A stretch of 64,000 nt of DNA from Parafrigoribacterium mesophilum (GTDB lineage Bacteria; Actinomycetota; Actinomycetes; Actinomycetales; Microbacteriaceae), in the NCBI RefSeq assembly GCF_039652555.1, contig NZ_JBDJAF010000002.1:62001-126000 (forward strand), written 5' to 3'. The notes under the pieces are model-generated. The model was not told the origin of the DNA and searched no databases. It saw nothing but the letters and a program-made list of their open reading frames with translations. Below are positions 8,399 to 16,951 of the stretch, piece after piece; the stretch's first letter is position 1; each line of letters starts with the position of its first letter. The translations under genes and the position numbers were made by a program.

Positions 8399-9965
8399 CG
8401 CCGCGACCCGGCCGGTACTCGTCGTCGACTTCGGCGCCCAGTACGCCCAGTTGATCGCCCGGCGGGTGCGCGAGGCGCACGTCTACTCCGAGATCGTGCC
8501 GCACACGATCACCGCGGCCGAGGTCGCCGCGAAGCATCCGGCGGGCATCGTGCTCAGCGGCGGCCCCTCCAGCGTGTACGAACCTGGATCGCCGGAACTG
8601 GATCCGGGCATCCTGAAACTCGGGATCCCGGTACTCGGGATCTGCTACGGGTTTCAGGTGATGGCCCAGCAGCTGGGCGGCGAAGTCGCCCACACCGGCG
8701 CCCGCGAGTACGGGGCAACGGATGTCGCGCTCGGCGAGGCGCGAGGCTCGCTGCTGGCCGGGCAGCCGGCCGCGCAAACCGCGTGGATGAGCCACGGCGA
8801 CTCGGTCTGCACAGCCCCGGCCGGGTTCACCGTGCTGGCCTCCAGCGCCTCCACCCCGGTCGCCGCCTTCGCCAACGAGGAACAGCAGCTGTACGGCGTG
8901 CAGTGGCATCCGGAGGTCAAGCACTCCCCGTTCGGCCAGGGCCTGCTGGAGAACTTCCTGCACGATTCCGCCGGAATTCCCGCCGACTGGACCAGCGGCA
9001 GCGTCATCGCGGAACAGGTGGAGCGGATCCGCGCCCAGATCGGCTCCGCGCAGGTGATCTGCGGACTGTCCGGCGGGGTCGACTCCGCCGTCGCCGCGGC
9101 ACTCGTGCACAGGGCGGTCGGCGACCAACTCACCTGCGTCTTCGTCGACCACGGCCTGCTGCGGCAGGATGAACGTCGCCAGGTCGAGGAGGACTACGTT
9201 GCGGCGACGGGCGTGCGCCTGGTCACCGTCGACGCGGCGGACACCTTCCTGGCCGCGCTGTCCGGCGTGACCGATCCGGAACTGAAGCGCAAAGCCATCG
9301 GGCGGGAGTTCATCCGAAGTTTCGAGGGCGCCGCCGCCCAACTGGCCGCGGAGGCCGCTGCCGACGGCGAGCCGATCCGGTTCCTCGTGCAGGGCACGCT
9401 GTACCCGGATGTCGTGGAGTCCGGCGGCGGCAGCGGAACCGCGAACATCAAGAGCCACCACAACGTCGGCGGACTGCCGGAAGACCTCAAGTTCGAGCTC
9501 GTCGAGCCGCTGCGCACCCTCTTTAAAGACGAGGTACGTGCGATCGGACGGGAACTCGGGCTTCCCGAGGTGATCGTGGGCCGCCAGCCGTTCCCCGGAC
9601 CAGGGCTCGGCATCCGGATCGTCGGCGAAGTCACCGCCGCGCGACTGGAGCTGCTGCGCCAGGCGGATGCCATCGCCCGGGCGGAACTGACCGTCGCCGG
9701 CCTGGACGACGAGATCTGGCAGTGCCCGGTCGTGCTGCTCGCAGACGTGCACTCGGTCGGCGTGCAGGGCGATGCCCGCACCTACGGACACCCGATCGTG
9801 CTGCGACCGGTGTCGTCGGAGGACGCGATGACCGCCGACTGGACCCGGCTGCCCTATGAGGTGCTCGCGCGGATCAGCAACCGGATCACGAACGAAGTAG
9901 AGGGGGTCAACCGGGTGGTACTGGATGTGACCTCTAAGCCGCCGGGGACGATTGAGTGGGAGTGA
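8394..9965 (+). CDS. guaA: GMP synthase (glutamine-hydrolysing), apparent ATT start
   Basis: Converts XMP to GMP with glutamine and ATP. The class I amidotransferase domain holds Cys84 (LGICYGFQ), His172 and Glu174 (QWHPEV). The ATP-pyrophosphatase domain has the loop SGGVDSA at about 226-232, and the C-terminal dimerisation domain ends in KPPGTIEWE. The frame has no ATG or GTG before the essential RPVLVVDFGAQYAQLIARR block. The first usual candidate, TTG at 8451, would delete its front half. An ATT at 8394 overlaps the TAG stop of the previous gene and has GGAGG exactly 6 nt upstream (8383-8387). It gives 523 residues, the normal length. I therefore place the start at ATT, a rare initiation codon; a sequence error is the alternative. 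Confidence 0.9.
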   Translation: MSAATRPVLVVDFGAQYAQLIARRVREAHVYSEIVPHTITAAEVAAKHPAGIVLSGGPSSVYEPGSPELDPGILKLGIPVLGICYGFQVMAQQLGGEVAHTGAREYGATDVALGEARGSLLAGQPAAQTAWMSHGDSVCTAPAGFTVLASSASTPVAAFANEEQQLYGVQWHPEVKHSPFGQGLLENFLHDSAGIPADWTSGSVIAEQVERIRAQIGSAQVICGLSGGVDSAVAAALVHRAVGDQLTCVFVDHGLLRQDERRQVEEDYVAATGVRLVTVDAADTFLAALSGVTDPELKRKAIGREFIRSFEGAAAQLAAEAAADGEPIRFLVQGTLYPDVVESGGGSGTANIKSHHNVGGLPEDLKFELVEPLRTLFKDEVRAIGRELGLPEVIVGRQPFPGPGLGIRIVGEVTAARLELLRQADAIARAELTVAGLDDEIWQCPVVLLADVHSVGVQGDARTYGHPIVLRPVSSEDAMTADWTRLPYEVLARISNRITNEVEGVNRVVLDVTSKPPGTIEWE

Positions 9966-10007
9966 ACTAAGGCGCTCGCGGGTGGTTTCGCTCTTACCGT
10001 GTGACCC

Positions 10008-10124
10008 GTCGGGGGACGGATGTTTCGCTCCTCAGCTCAGACATTGAAGCGGCGGGACGGCCGAAAGGCGTGGCCATCCCGCCGCTTCAAAACTCGACAC
10101 CCCGCGAAACAGCCGTCCCCCGAC
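10008..10124. repeat. Large nested inverted repeat downstream of guaA
   Basis: An outer pair (10008-10028 with 10104-10124; GTCGGGGGACGG...TTTCGC against GCGAAAC...CCGTCCCCCGAC) matches almost perfectly. It encloses a perfect 14-bp inner stem TTGAAGCGGCGGGA (10044-10057) and TCCCGCCGCTTCAA (10077-10090). The inner loop holds a further GGCC/GGCC pair. No T tract follows. It may be a transcript-end structure for guaA or a mobile REP-like element. Confidence 0.6.
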
Positions 10125-10220
10125 TCCGGCCCCTTCGAAGCACCGCGCTTGGGGACCTTAAGCGTCGAGGGCTAGCGTGAAGAACGAAAGCGTGAAGTAG
10201 AGATAAGGAGCATTTCGGAC

Positions 10221-10734
10221 ATGAGCGTGGGGATTCTGGCACTGCGGCTCGTCATCGGCGGTTTGTTTGTCGGACACGGCACACAGAAGCTCAAGGGATG
10301 GTTCGGCGGCAGCGGACTCGAGGGCACCGAGAAGATGATGGAGAAACTGGACATGCATCCGACGCGCGCGAACGCCATCGCGTCGGGGACGGCAGAGGCG
10401 TTCGGGGGCGCGCTGCTGGCCACCGGACTGGCCGTCCCGGTCGCCGCCTCCGGCCTGATCGGCACCATGGTCACCGCCGTGCGCAAGGTGCACTGGAAGA
10501 ACGGCCCCTGGAACTCGAATCGCGGCTGGGAGTACAACGGTACTGATCGCGGCGGTCACCGCCATCGTGGAGGCCGGTCCCGGAATGGTGTCACTGGATG
10601 CGGCGCGCGGCCGCGTCCGCTCCGGTCCGGGCTGGGCGTTGGCAGCCCTTGCCGCCGGCGTGATCGGATCCACCATCGCGATCGAACGGGGCCGTCAGAT
10701 CGCCCAGGCCGCCGAAGACGAGACCGCAGCCTGA
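10221..10734 (+). pseudogene. DoxX family membrane protein, frameshifted
   Basis: The first part reads as a DoxX protein (MSVGILALRLVIGGLFVGHG, KLKGWFGGSGLEGTEKMM, AEAFGGALLATGLAVPVAA, VHWKNGPWNSNRGWEYN). After WEYN at about 10538 the family similarity moves to another frame (VLIAAVTAIVEAGPGMVSL ... GVIGSTIAIERGRQIAQAAEDETAA), ending at TGA 10732-10734. Two bases, which would encode the missing Leu, appear lost at AAC/GGT. Either the gene is recently inactivated or this is a base-calling error. Intact, it would be about 171 residues with four membrane segments; DoxX proteins are linked to redox or quinone-related roles that are poorly defined. Confidence 0.8.
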
Positions 10735-10754
10735 ATCGAGGCCGTCCGCGAGCG

Positions 10755-11594
10755 TCACCGCGCAGACGGCACCCTGGCCAGAAACTCACGCACGGCGGGC
10801 AGTGCATCCGGATGCTGGAGGGTTTCGCCGTGGGTGGCTCCGGGCAGTAGCCGCAACGTCGCCGATGGCATCATCCCTGCCGCGTTCTTGGCGGCGTCCA
10901 GGCGCTCCTCATCCTTCGACCCGACCAGCAGCAGCGTCGGCAGGTCGATGCCGGCGACTGCCGCATCCGGAACGCCGGGGTCATCCTGCGACTGACGCAT
11001 GTATGCCGCCAGAGCAAGAGCGTCGTTCCTGGTGAGCGCGGCGCGAGTGTTGTCGTCAATCGTGGCACCGGAGTGTTCCCAGGCCGTCAGGAATCCGGCC
11101 ATTCCGCCAGTCTCGAGCACCTCGATGCAGCCCGGGAAGAACACGCGGTCGAAACTTCCGCGACCTGCGCTCGGTGCACCGGCGGCGCTGATGAAGCTCA
11201 ACATGCGCTCCGGATGCGTGGCCGCAAGTGAGAAGCCGACCCGTCCGCCGAGCGAATAGCCGAGGAAATGCGCGCGGTCGGTGCCCGTCGCATCCAGTAC
11301 GGCCAGCACATCCGACACCATCGAATCCATGCTGTAGGCGTTGCGGTCGTGCGGTTTGTCGCTGCGTCCGTGCCCTCTCAGGTCGGGGGTGATCACGGTG
11401 AATTCGTCGGCGAACTCACGCGAATAACCGAACCCCCGCCAGATCACCTGCGACAACGTGGTACCGTGCACCATCACGAGAGCGGGGCCGCTGCCCGCCG
11501 TGCGAAACGCAATACGGATGCCGTCGGCCGGGTTTTCTACAAAGTCCACCTGCCCAGCTTGCACTATCTCAGGCTGGTCGCGTGCACGCGCCAC
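10755..11594 (-). CDS. Alpha/beta hydrolase
   Basis: Protein of up to 279 residues with the alpha/beta hydrolase fold: oxyanion HGTTLSQVIW, DLRGHGRSDKP, nucleophile elbow GYSLGG (Ser), the acid in LLVGSKDEER and the His in LPGATHGE. The substrate cannot be told; the sequence resembles esterases and haloperoxidase-like hydrolases acting on small esters. The GTG at 11594 has no clear ribosome site and lies right after the terminator of the upstream gene. A GTG about 16 codons in, leading into VDFVENPADGIRIAF, is an alternative start. Confidence 0.8.
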   Translation of the reverse strand: MARARDQPEIVQAGQVDFVENPADGIRIAFRTAGSGPALVMVHGTTLSQVIWRGFGYSREFADEFTVITPDLRGHGRSDKPHDRNAYSMDSMVSDVLAVLDATGTDRAHFLGYSLGGRVGFSLAATHPERMLSFISAAGAPSAGRGSFDRVFFPGCIEVLETGGMAGFLTAWEHSGATIDDNTRAALTRNDALALAAYMRQSQDDPGVPDAAVAGIDLPTLLLVGSKDEERLDAAKNAAGMMPSATLRLLPGATHGETLQHPDALPAVREFLARVPSAR

Positions 11595-11601
11595 AAGGAG
11601 A

Positions 11602-11633
11602 CTGGCCGCACCCGAAGCTCCGGGTGCGGCCAG
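11602..11633 (-). terminator. Strong hairpin terminator downstream of the Bax-inhibitor-1 gene
   Basis: A perfect 13-bp stem CTGGCCGCACCCG/CGGGTGCGGCCAG with a 6-nt loop lies 32 nt after the stop of the 11665-12483 gene. It is followed in that direction by a pyrimidine-rich TCTCCTT. Confidence 0.7.
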
Positions 11634-11664
11634 CAGGGATTGGGTGCGGCGAGGCTAGCGCGTC

Positions 11665-12483
11665 CTAGTTGCTCCGCAGGATGGCCAACATCCGCATGAT
11701 TTCCAGGTAGAGCCACACCACGGTGATCATGATGCCAAACGCGGCGGTCCAGCCGTAGGCACGGGGTGCACCGCGTTCCACGCCGGTCTTGATGCTGTCG
11801 AAGTCCAGCACCAGCGAGTATGCGGCCATGATGATGACGAGGATGCCAATGATCACGCCCAGTGGGATGCCGGCGATCTCGATGCTGCGCATCCCGAAGG
11901 CATGCTGTGATGCCCCGGTCATCATCAGGATCATGTTGATCACCGAGAACACGAGGTAGCCCACCATCGCGATGAGGAAGACCTTGGTCGCCTTGGCCGA
12001 GGCGCGCACCTTGCCGCTGGCGAACAGCGCGAGCGTGACGCCGACGACGACCAGGGTTCCGAGTACCGCCTGCGAGACGATGCCCGGGAAGGATGCTTCG
12101 AAGAAGCTCGAAATGCCGCCGACGAAGACACCCTCGACCGCCGCGTAGCTGAGTACCAACGCCCGGGACGGCTTCTTCTTGAAGATGTTGACCAGCGCGA
12201 GGACGAAGCCGACGATCATGGCCGGCAGGAACAGCGCCGGCAGCATCCAGCCGACGATCGCACCGACTGCCAGGATGCCGAAGCTCACGGCGATCTTGAC
12301 GACCGTGTCCTCGTAGCTCATCCGGTCCGTCTGCGCCGGAGTGGCGGACGGCTGGCTGTAGAGCTCGGTGAGCTCCTGGGCGGACATGGTGGCCGGACTG
12401 CTCTGACGCACCAACTGGGCGGCGGTACTGGCGCGCGGCGAGAAGGCCGGTGAGTTGTTGAAAACAGGGTTCGACGATGCCAT
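11665..12483 (-). CDS. Bax inhibitor-1/YccA family membrane protein
   Basis: Protein of 272 residues. The first about 80 are polar (SNPVFNNSPAFSPR, ARRSS-type linker), followed by seven hydrophobic helices. The C-terminal LVLDFDSIKTGVERGAP and the final YLEIMRMLAILR match the Bax inhibitor-1 family, where conserved acidic residues control ion leak. The long N-terminal tail is typical of actinobacterial members. Its role in bacteria is not established. A strong terminator follows, so the gene is probably monocistronic or ends the operon from 13410. Confidence 0.88.
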   Translation of the reverse strand: MASSNPVFNNSPAFSPRASTAAQLVRQSSPATMSAQELTELYSQPSATPAQTDRMSYEDTVVKIAVSFGILAVGAIVGWMLPALFLPAMIVGFVLALVNIFKKKPSRALVLSYAAVEGVFVGGISSFFEASFPGIVSQAVLGTLVVVGVTLALFASGKVRASAKATKVFLIAMVGYLVFSVINMILMMTGASQHAFGMRSIEIAGIPLGVIIGILVIIMAAYSLVLDFDSIKTGVERGAPRAYGWTAAFGIMITVVWLYLEIMRMLAILRSN

Positions 12484-12524
12484 GAGGGTCCTCTATATTT
12501 CGCGGGAACGTTCCTGCCATCAAC

Positions 12525-13052
12525 CTAGTCGATACTGGCTGGAGAATCACTCTGCAGGGGCATAGCGACAGCTATGAAGCGAGCCAGCCACGCCGATCCG
12601 ATCACAACGGCGCCGCTGATCACCAGCACGAGCGCGCCCGAACCGTACTGGGCGAAGTGCAGTGTGAGGAGGTACGCGCTGATAGCGGGCAGCACGAGCA
12701 CCGGGTAGGCCAGGAACGGCCGGTGTCGCAACCACAGCCAACCGGCGAGCGGGATGACGAGGAACACCATGGCGGCAGCACCGTTGAGGATGAGCATCAC
12801 CGTGGTCAAGCTCGGCAGTGACACGATCGCGCGACGCCAGCCTCGGCCAGGCAGGATCCACCAGCCGAACAGGTGGGCACCCATACCAATCAGCATCACC
12901 TGCGGCAGGTAGACCGAACCGGTCTGCACGAGAACGCCGCCGCCGAGCACCAGCACCAGGGCCGCGAGATAGCGGCCCCGGTAGCCGCCCCATCGCAGCG
13001 GTGCGGCCGAGGCCGGCTCCCGCCAGCCCTCGGTCACGCGCCGCTCAGCCAC
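12525..13052 (-). CDS. Membrane protein of unknown function
   Basis: Protein of 175 residues with about five to six predicted membrane segments (YLAALVLVLGGGVLVQTGSVYL, VMLIGMGAHLFGWWI, TVMLILNGAAAMVFLVIPLAGW, YPVLVLPAISAYLLTL, ALVLVISGAVVIGSAWLARFIAV). I do not recognise the family. The GTG start overlaps the last 8 bp of the zinc-ribbon gene upstream, which implies translational coupling; the two proteins may act together at the membrane. Confidence 0.75.
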   Translation of the reverse strand: MAERRVTEGWREPASAAPLRWGGYRGRYLAALVLVLGGGVLVQTGSVYLPQVMLIGMGAHLFGWWILPGRGWRRAIVSLPSLTTVMLILNGAAAMVFLVIPLAGWLWLRHRPFLAYPVLVLPAISAYLLTLHFAQYGSGALVLVISGAVVIGSAWLARFIAVAMPLQSDSPASID

Positions 13053-13410
13053 GCGCCGCGAGCAGGCTGGTGACCGCGTAGAGCACGATCAGGAGGCCGA
13101 TCGCCGCCATTGCGATGCCGAACGCGAGGCGCGCATCGATCCGTCGGCGGGGGTGCGTGGTGCTGGATTCTGGGCGGATTGCGGACGGTATGGCCTCAGC
13201 CTCCGCATCCGACGCGGCGTTGTGGAGGGCCGCCACTTGTCGCCCGGTATTAACTGCACCGGTATTTACTGCACCGGTATTAACTGCATGAGAGAGGATC
13301 GGATCGTCTACCACGGCTGCGCGAGCACGCACGGGTGCGCCGCAGTGCACACAGAAGTTCCACTGTGGCGCCAGCTCGTTCTGGCAGATCACGCACGTGA
13401 GGGAGTCCAC
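13045..13410 (-). CDS. Zinc-ribbon membrane protein
   Basis: Protein of 121 residues: an N-terminal zinc ribbon with two CxxC pairs (CVICQ and CVHCG, residues 6-23), a polar linker with three AVNTG repeats, and one C-terminal membrane helix (FGIAMAAIGLLIVLYAVTSLL). The layout is that of a tail-anchored zinc-ribbon protein facing the cytoplasm. The GTG start lies 6 nt after a TAACCT -10 box, so the message is probably leaderless. The function is unknown; coupling to the 12525-13052 gene is the only context clue. Confidence 0.72.
   Translation of the reverse strand: MDSLTCVICQNELAPQWNFCVHCGAPVRARAAVVDDPILSHAVNTGAVNTGAVNTGRQVAALHNAASDAEAEAIPSAIRPESSTTHPRRRIDARLAFGIAMAAIGLLIVLYAVTSLLAARG
13246..13290. 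repeat. 15-bp tandem repeat, three copies, inside the zinc-ribbon gene
   Basis: GGTATTAACTGCACC occurs three times in a row with one to two changes, encoding AVNTG x3 on the minus strand. Because 15 is a multiple of 3, copy-number change would keep the frame and only alter linker length. Confidence 0.8.
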
Positions 13411-13416
13411 GCTGAG

Positions 13417-13449
13417 AGGTTATCAACCCCGCCCGGCATCACGTAGCGT
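13417..13449. promoter_or_regulatory. Compact bidirectional leaderless promoter pair
   Basis: On the minus strand TAACCT (13422-13417) is followed by 6 nt and the GTG of the zinc-ribbon gene (13410). On the plus strand TAGCGT (13444-13449) is followed by 7 nt and the GTG of the glycerophosphodiesterase (13457). Only 21 bp separate the -10 boxes, so the two -35 regions must overlap and RNA polymerase binding should be mutually exclusive. Confidence 0.55.
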
Positions 13450-13456
13450 GGGCAGG

Positions 13457-14449
13457 GTGGAACCGTCGGCCCTCGTCATTGCGCACCGCGGCGCGAGCGG
13501 CTACCGCCCGGAGCACACCGACTCCGCCTACCACTTGGCGATCGAACTGGGCGCTGACGCTGTGGAACCCGACCTGGTCGCGACGGCCGACGGAGTGCTG
13601 GTGATCCGTCACGAGAACGAGATTTCCCGGACGACGGACGTCGCCTCCCGCACCGAATTCGCGAGCCTGCGCAGCACCAAAGTGGTGGACGGGAAAGCGC
13701 TCACGGGGTGGTTCACCGAGGACTTCACCTGGGCGCAACTAAGCACCCTCCGGGCCACCGAACGGATACCGCAGCTCCGACCTCAGAACACTAAGTATTC
13801 CGGCAGTCCCATATTGCGGTTCACTGATTTGCTGCAGCTGGTGGCCGCAGCAAACCGGCGTGTCGGACTGGTGGTGGAGCTCAAGCATGCCACCTACTTC
13901 GAATCTCTCGGGCTTCCCCTTGACGAACTTCTCACCGCAGAACTCGTCGAATCCGGGTGGCGAGGCGATTCTCGGCTCACGGTCGAATCGTTCGAGGAGA
14001 CCGTACTCGGCAAGCTGCGAGAGCGCGGCATCCCGGCGCCGCTCATCTTCCTCATCGAGTCAGAAGGTGCCCCAGCCGACCAGGCCTGGGCTCGAGGCGC
14101 CGATGCTATGCCATACTCGGCATATCTCGAGCCCGCCGAGCTGGTGCGACTGTCGCACCGGGTCGACGGGATCAGTATCAACAAGCGCATTCTGCTGCCG
14201 CCGCGTGCTGACGGCGACGTGACAGGGGCCACCGATCTCGTGGAGCGCGCCCACGCGACCGGACTTATGGTGTTCTGCTGGACGCTGCGCGCCGAGAACG
14301 CGTTTTTGCCGCCGGACCTGCGTCGCGGCGCCGGGCTGCAGAACTTCGGCGATTGGATGGCCGAATTCCAGCTGGTGCTTCGCAGCGGCGTCGACGGCGT
14401 CTTCGCCGACCAACCCGACCTCGTGCTCCAGGCCCGCGCGGCGCTGTAG
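13457..14449 (+). CDS. Glycerophosphodiester phosphodiesterase
   Basis: Protein of 330 residues, GDPD family TIM barrel, hydrolysing glycerophosphodiesters to sn-glycerol-3-phosphate and an alcohol. Seen: IAHRGASGYRPEHT (catalytic His, Arg, Glu), AVEPDLVATADGVLVIRHENEISRTTD (metal ligands and second His), VVELKHATYF, and the C-terminal GVDGVFADQPDLV. There is no signal peptide from the chosen GTG, so it appears cytoplasmic. An upstream GTG would add 20 residues, but the TAGCGT-7 nt-GTG leaderless pattern favours 13457. Its product could feed glpD (5430). Confidence 0.93.
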   Translation: MEPSALVIAHRGASGYRPEHTDSAYHLAIELGADAVEPDLVATADGVLVIRHENEISRTTDVASRTEFASLRSTKVVDGKALTGWFTEDFTWAQLSTLRATERIPQLRPQNTKYSGSPILRFTDLLQLVAAANRRVGLVVELKHATYFESLGLPLDELLTAELVESGWRGDSRLTVESFEETVLGKLRERGIPAPLIFLIESEGAPADQAWARGADAMPYSAYLEPAELVRLSHRVDGISINKRILLPPRADGDVTGATDLVERAHATGLMVFCWTLRAENAFLPPDLRRGAGLQNFGDWMAEFQLVLRSGVDGVFADQPDLVLQARAAL

Positions 14450-14476
14450 CACAGCTGCTGTGTCTGCCGCCCAGCT

Positions 14477-14482
14477 TAGAAT
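14477..14482 (+). promoter_or_regulatory. -10 box of pcrA
   Basis: TAGAAT ends 9 nt before the ATG of the helicase gene and no ribosome site is visible, so the transcript is predicted to be leaderless or to have a leader of only 2-3 nt. Confidence 0.55.
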
Positions 14483-14491
14483 TAGCGGGAC

Positions 14492-16894
14492 ATGACCATC
14501 CTTCCTGCCACCGCGATCGACCTGCTCGCCGGACTCAATCCGCAGCAGCGTGAAGCCGTGGAATACCGTGGCCCGGCGCTGCTCATCGTCGCCGGTGCCG
14601 GCTCCGGCAAGACGAGCGTGCTCACCCGCCGTATTGCGAGCCTGATCGCCTCGCGCGAGGCATGGCCGAGCCAGATCCTCGCCATCACGTTCACGAACAA
14701 GGCCGCGACCGAAATGCGCGAGCGGGTGCACGCCCTGCTCGGTCAGGCCACCGAGGGCATGTGGATCTCCACCTTCCACTCCGCGTGCGTACGGATCCTG
14801 CGCCGCGAGGCAGAAAACTTCGGGTTCACCAAAAGCTTCACGATCTACGACTCCGCGGACTCGCGGGCGCTGCTCAAGCGGATCATCAAGGACCTCGGCG
14901 CCGACACCTTTGGCTTCACCGTCTCGTCCGCCGCCGGCAAGATCTCACGGCTCAAGAACGAACTGAACGATGTGGAGTCCTACGCGCGCAGCGCCAATTT
15001 CGACGACCCGGCTGAACGGGTGTTCCTGGAGGTTTTCGGCGAGTACACCAGGGCACTGCGCAGCGCGAACGCCTTCGACTTCGACGACCTGATCGGCCAG
15101 ACGGTCTACCTGTTCCGTGCCTTCCCCCAGATCGCCGCGAAATACCAACGACGCTTCCGTCATATTCTCGTTGACGAATATCAAGACACCAACCACGCGC
15201 AGTATGCCCTCATTCGGGAATTCACGCGTGCCCCCGCACTCGACACGGCTGCCTCCGACGAAGCGGCGGCGGGCGCATCCCTGACCGTGGTCGGTGACTC
15301 TGACCAGTCGATCTACGCCTTCCGCGGGGCCGACATCCGTAACATCGTCGAGTTTGAGCGAGACTTCCCTAACTCGAAGGTCATCCTGCTGGAGCAGAAC
15401 TACCGCTCGACGCAGAACATTCTCAGTGCCGCCAACGCAGTGATCTCGCACAACTTCGACCGCAAAGACAAGAATCTGTTCACCACGGTGGGCGACGGGG
15501 AGAAAATCGTCGGCTACACGGGATACGGACAGCACGATGAAGCACAGTTCATCGCGGACGAAATCGCAAAACTGCGCGAATCCGGCCTGGACTACAAAGA
15601 CATCGCGGTGTTCTACCGCACCAACGCCCAGACCCGCGCACTCGAGGAGATCTTCATCCGCTCAGCCCTTCCCTACCGGGTGCTCGGCGGTACGAAATTC
15701 TATGAGCGCGCCGAGATCAAGGATGTGATGGCCTACCTCACCGCCATCGCGAACCCCTTCGACCCGATCGCCCTGCGCCGCGTCATGAACACACCCAAGC
15801 GCGGCATCGGCCCGGCCACCGAGGCCGCGCTGCAGAACCACGCGGACAAGAACGAGCAAACGCTGCGCGAGGCGATGCGGGAAGCCGACCAACTCGGCCT
15901 CGGCCCGAAGGTCACCGGGGCGATTCTGCGGCTCGCCGCCATCCTCGACGAAGCGGCGCTGAAAGCCGTCGCCGCCCCGGTATCCGAGATTCTCACCGAC
16001 GTGCTCGAGAAGGTGGGCTTCCTGGAGGCCCTGCGAGCGAGCCGAGATCCGCAGGATGAGGCCAGGGCCGAGAACGTCGAGGAACTCGTGGCGGTGACGA
16101 AGGAGTTCCAGAGGAACAATCCGACAGGCACGCTGATCGACTTCCTCACCGAGGTCTCTTTGGTCGCCGCGGTCGACGACCTGGACGACAGCAGCGGCAC
16201 GGTATCGCTCATGACGTTGCACACCGCCAAGGGACTCGAGTACGAGGCGGTGTTTCTCACCGGCGTCGAGGAAGGCCTGCTACCGCACCAGATGTCTGCA
16301 TCGCAGCCGGGCGGTCCGGCCGAGGAACGTCGGCTGTTCTACGTAGGCATCACCCGGGCCCGCACCCGGCTCTACCTGTCGCTGGCGATGACCCGGGCGC
16401 AGTTCGGCGAGGTGAACGTGGCCATGCCGAGCCGTTACCTGCAGGAGATTCCCGCCGAACTCATCGACTGGCGGCAGTCACCGGGCATGGCGAACTCGCG
16501 GGGCGGCACCCAGCCGCGGGCGCTCAACGCGCGCCGTGGCGGGTTCGGGGCGTCATCGCAGGAGGCGATCGAGGCCCGCGGCATCGGTTTCGGATATGCG
16601 CCGGGCTCCAGCGCGCCCAGTGCGACGGCTCGGGCCAGGGCAGCCAGGAACGCGGCCAAGCAGCAGGCCCAAAAGCAGACGCAGACCCAATGGACCAACC
16701 GAGTCACGGGCGCCGTGCGCGACAACGGCGACCTCACGCTCTCGCCCGGCGACCGCATCCGTCACTCCGATTTCGGCGACGGCAGGGTGTCGGCGGTGAC
16801 CGGGGTCGGACCTAAGCGGGTAGCGGAGGTGCAGTTCGACACCGCGGGCCGCAAGAGACTGCTCATCAAGCTGGCGCCGATCGAGAAGATCTAG
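14492..16894 (+). CDS. pcrA: UvrD/PcrA-type superfamily 1 DNA helicase
   Basis: ATP-dependent 3'-5' DNA helicase for nucleotide excision repair and removal of stalled or RecA-bound structures. The 800-residue length is normal. Seen: Q motif LNPQQREAV, Walker A AGAGSGKTS (residues 34-42), motif Ia ITFTNKAATEMRER, Walker B ILVDEYQDTNHAQY, motif III VVGDSDQSIYAFRGAD, motif IV EQNYRSTQNIL, motif V LMTLHTAKGLEYEAVFLTG and motif VI RRLFYVGITRAR. The last about 50 residues (GDRIRHSDFGDGRVSAVTG ... IKLAPIEKI) form the Tudor-like tail found in PcrA, which contacts RNA polymerase. Confidence 0.95.
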   Translation: MTILPATAIDLLAGLNPQQREAVEYRGPALLIVAGAGSGKTSVLTRRIASLIASREAWPSQILAITFTNKAATEMRERVHALLGQATEGMWISTFHSACVRILRREAENFGFTKSFTIYDSADSRALLKRIIKDLGADTFGFTVSSAAGKISRLKNELNDVESYARSANFDDPAERVFLEVFGEYTRALRSANAFDFDDLIGQTVYLFRAFPQIAAKYQRRFRHILVDEYQDTNHAQYALIREFTRAPALDTAASDEAAAGASLTVVGDSDQSIYAFRGADIRNIVEFERDFPNSKVILLEQNYRSTQNILSAANAVISHNFDRKDKNLFTTVGDGEKIVGYTGYGQHDEAQFIADEIAKLRESGLDYKDIAVFYRTNAQTRALEEIFIRSALPYRVLGGTKFYERAEIKDVMAYLTAIANPFDPIALRRVMNTPKRGIGPATEAALQNHADKNEQTLREAMREADQLGLGPKVTGAILRLAAILDEAALKAVAAPVSEILTDVLEKVGFLEALRASRDPQDEARAENVEELVAVTKEFQRNNPTGTLIDFLTEVSLVAAVDDLDDSSGTVSLMTLHTAKGLEYEAVFLTGVEEGLLPHQMSASQPGGPAEERRLFYVGITRARTRLYLSLAMTRAQFGEVNVAMPSRYLQEIPAELIDWRQSPGMANSRGGTQPRALNARRGGFGASSQEAIEARGIGFGYAPGSSAPSATARARAARNAAKQQAQKQTQTQWTNRVTGAVRDNGDLTLSPGDRIRHSDFGDGRVSAVTGVGPKRVAEVQFDTAGRKRLLIKLAPIEKI

Positions 16895-16951
16895 CTACCT
16901 CGCCTCCGCCCGCGCTGACCAAATCTCCGTCATTTCGGCATGGGCAGTGCG

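Noticed and set aside
8328..9791. Long minus-strand frame opposite guaA
   Set aside because: Shadow of guaA; no domain and biased composition.
10221..10734. Programmed frameshift in doxX
   Set aside because: No slippery heptamer or downstream stimulator at the junction; simple loss of two bases explains the data.
13246..13290. CRISPR-like repeat
   Set aside because: Three 15-bp units without spacers, inside a coding frame (AVNTG x3).
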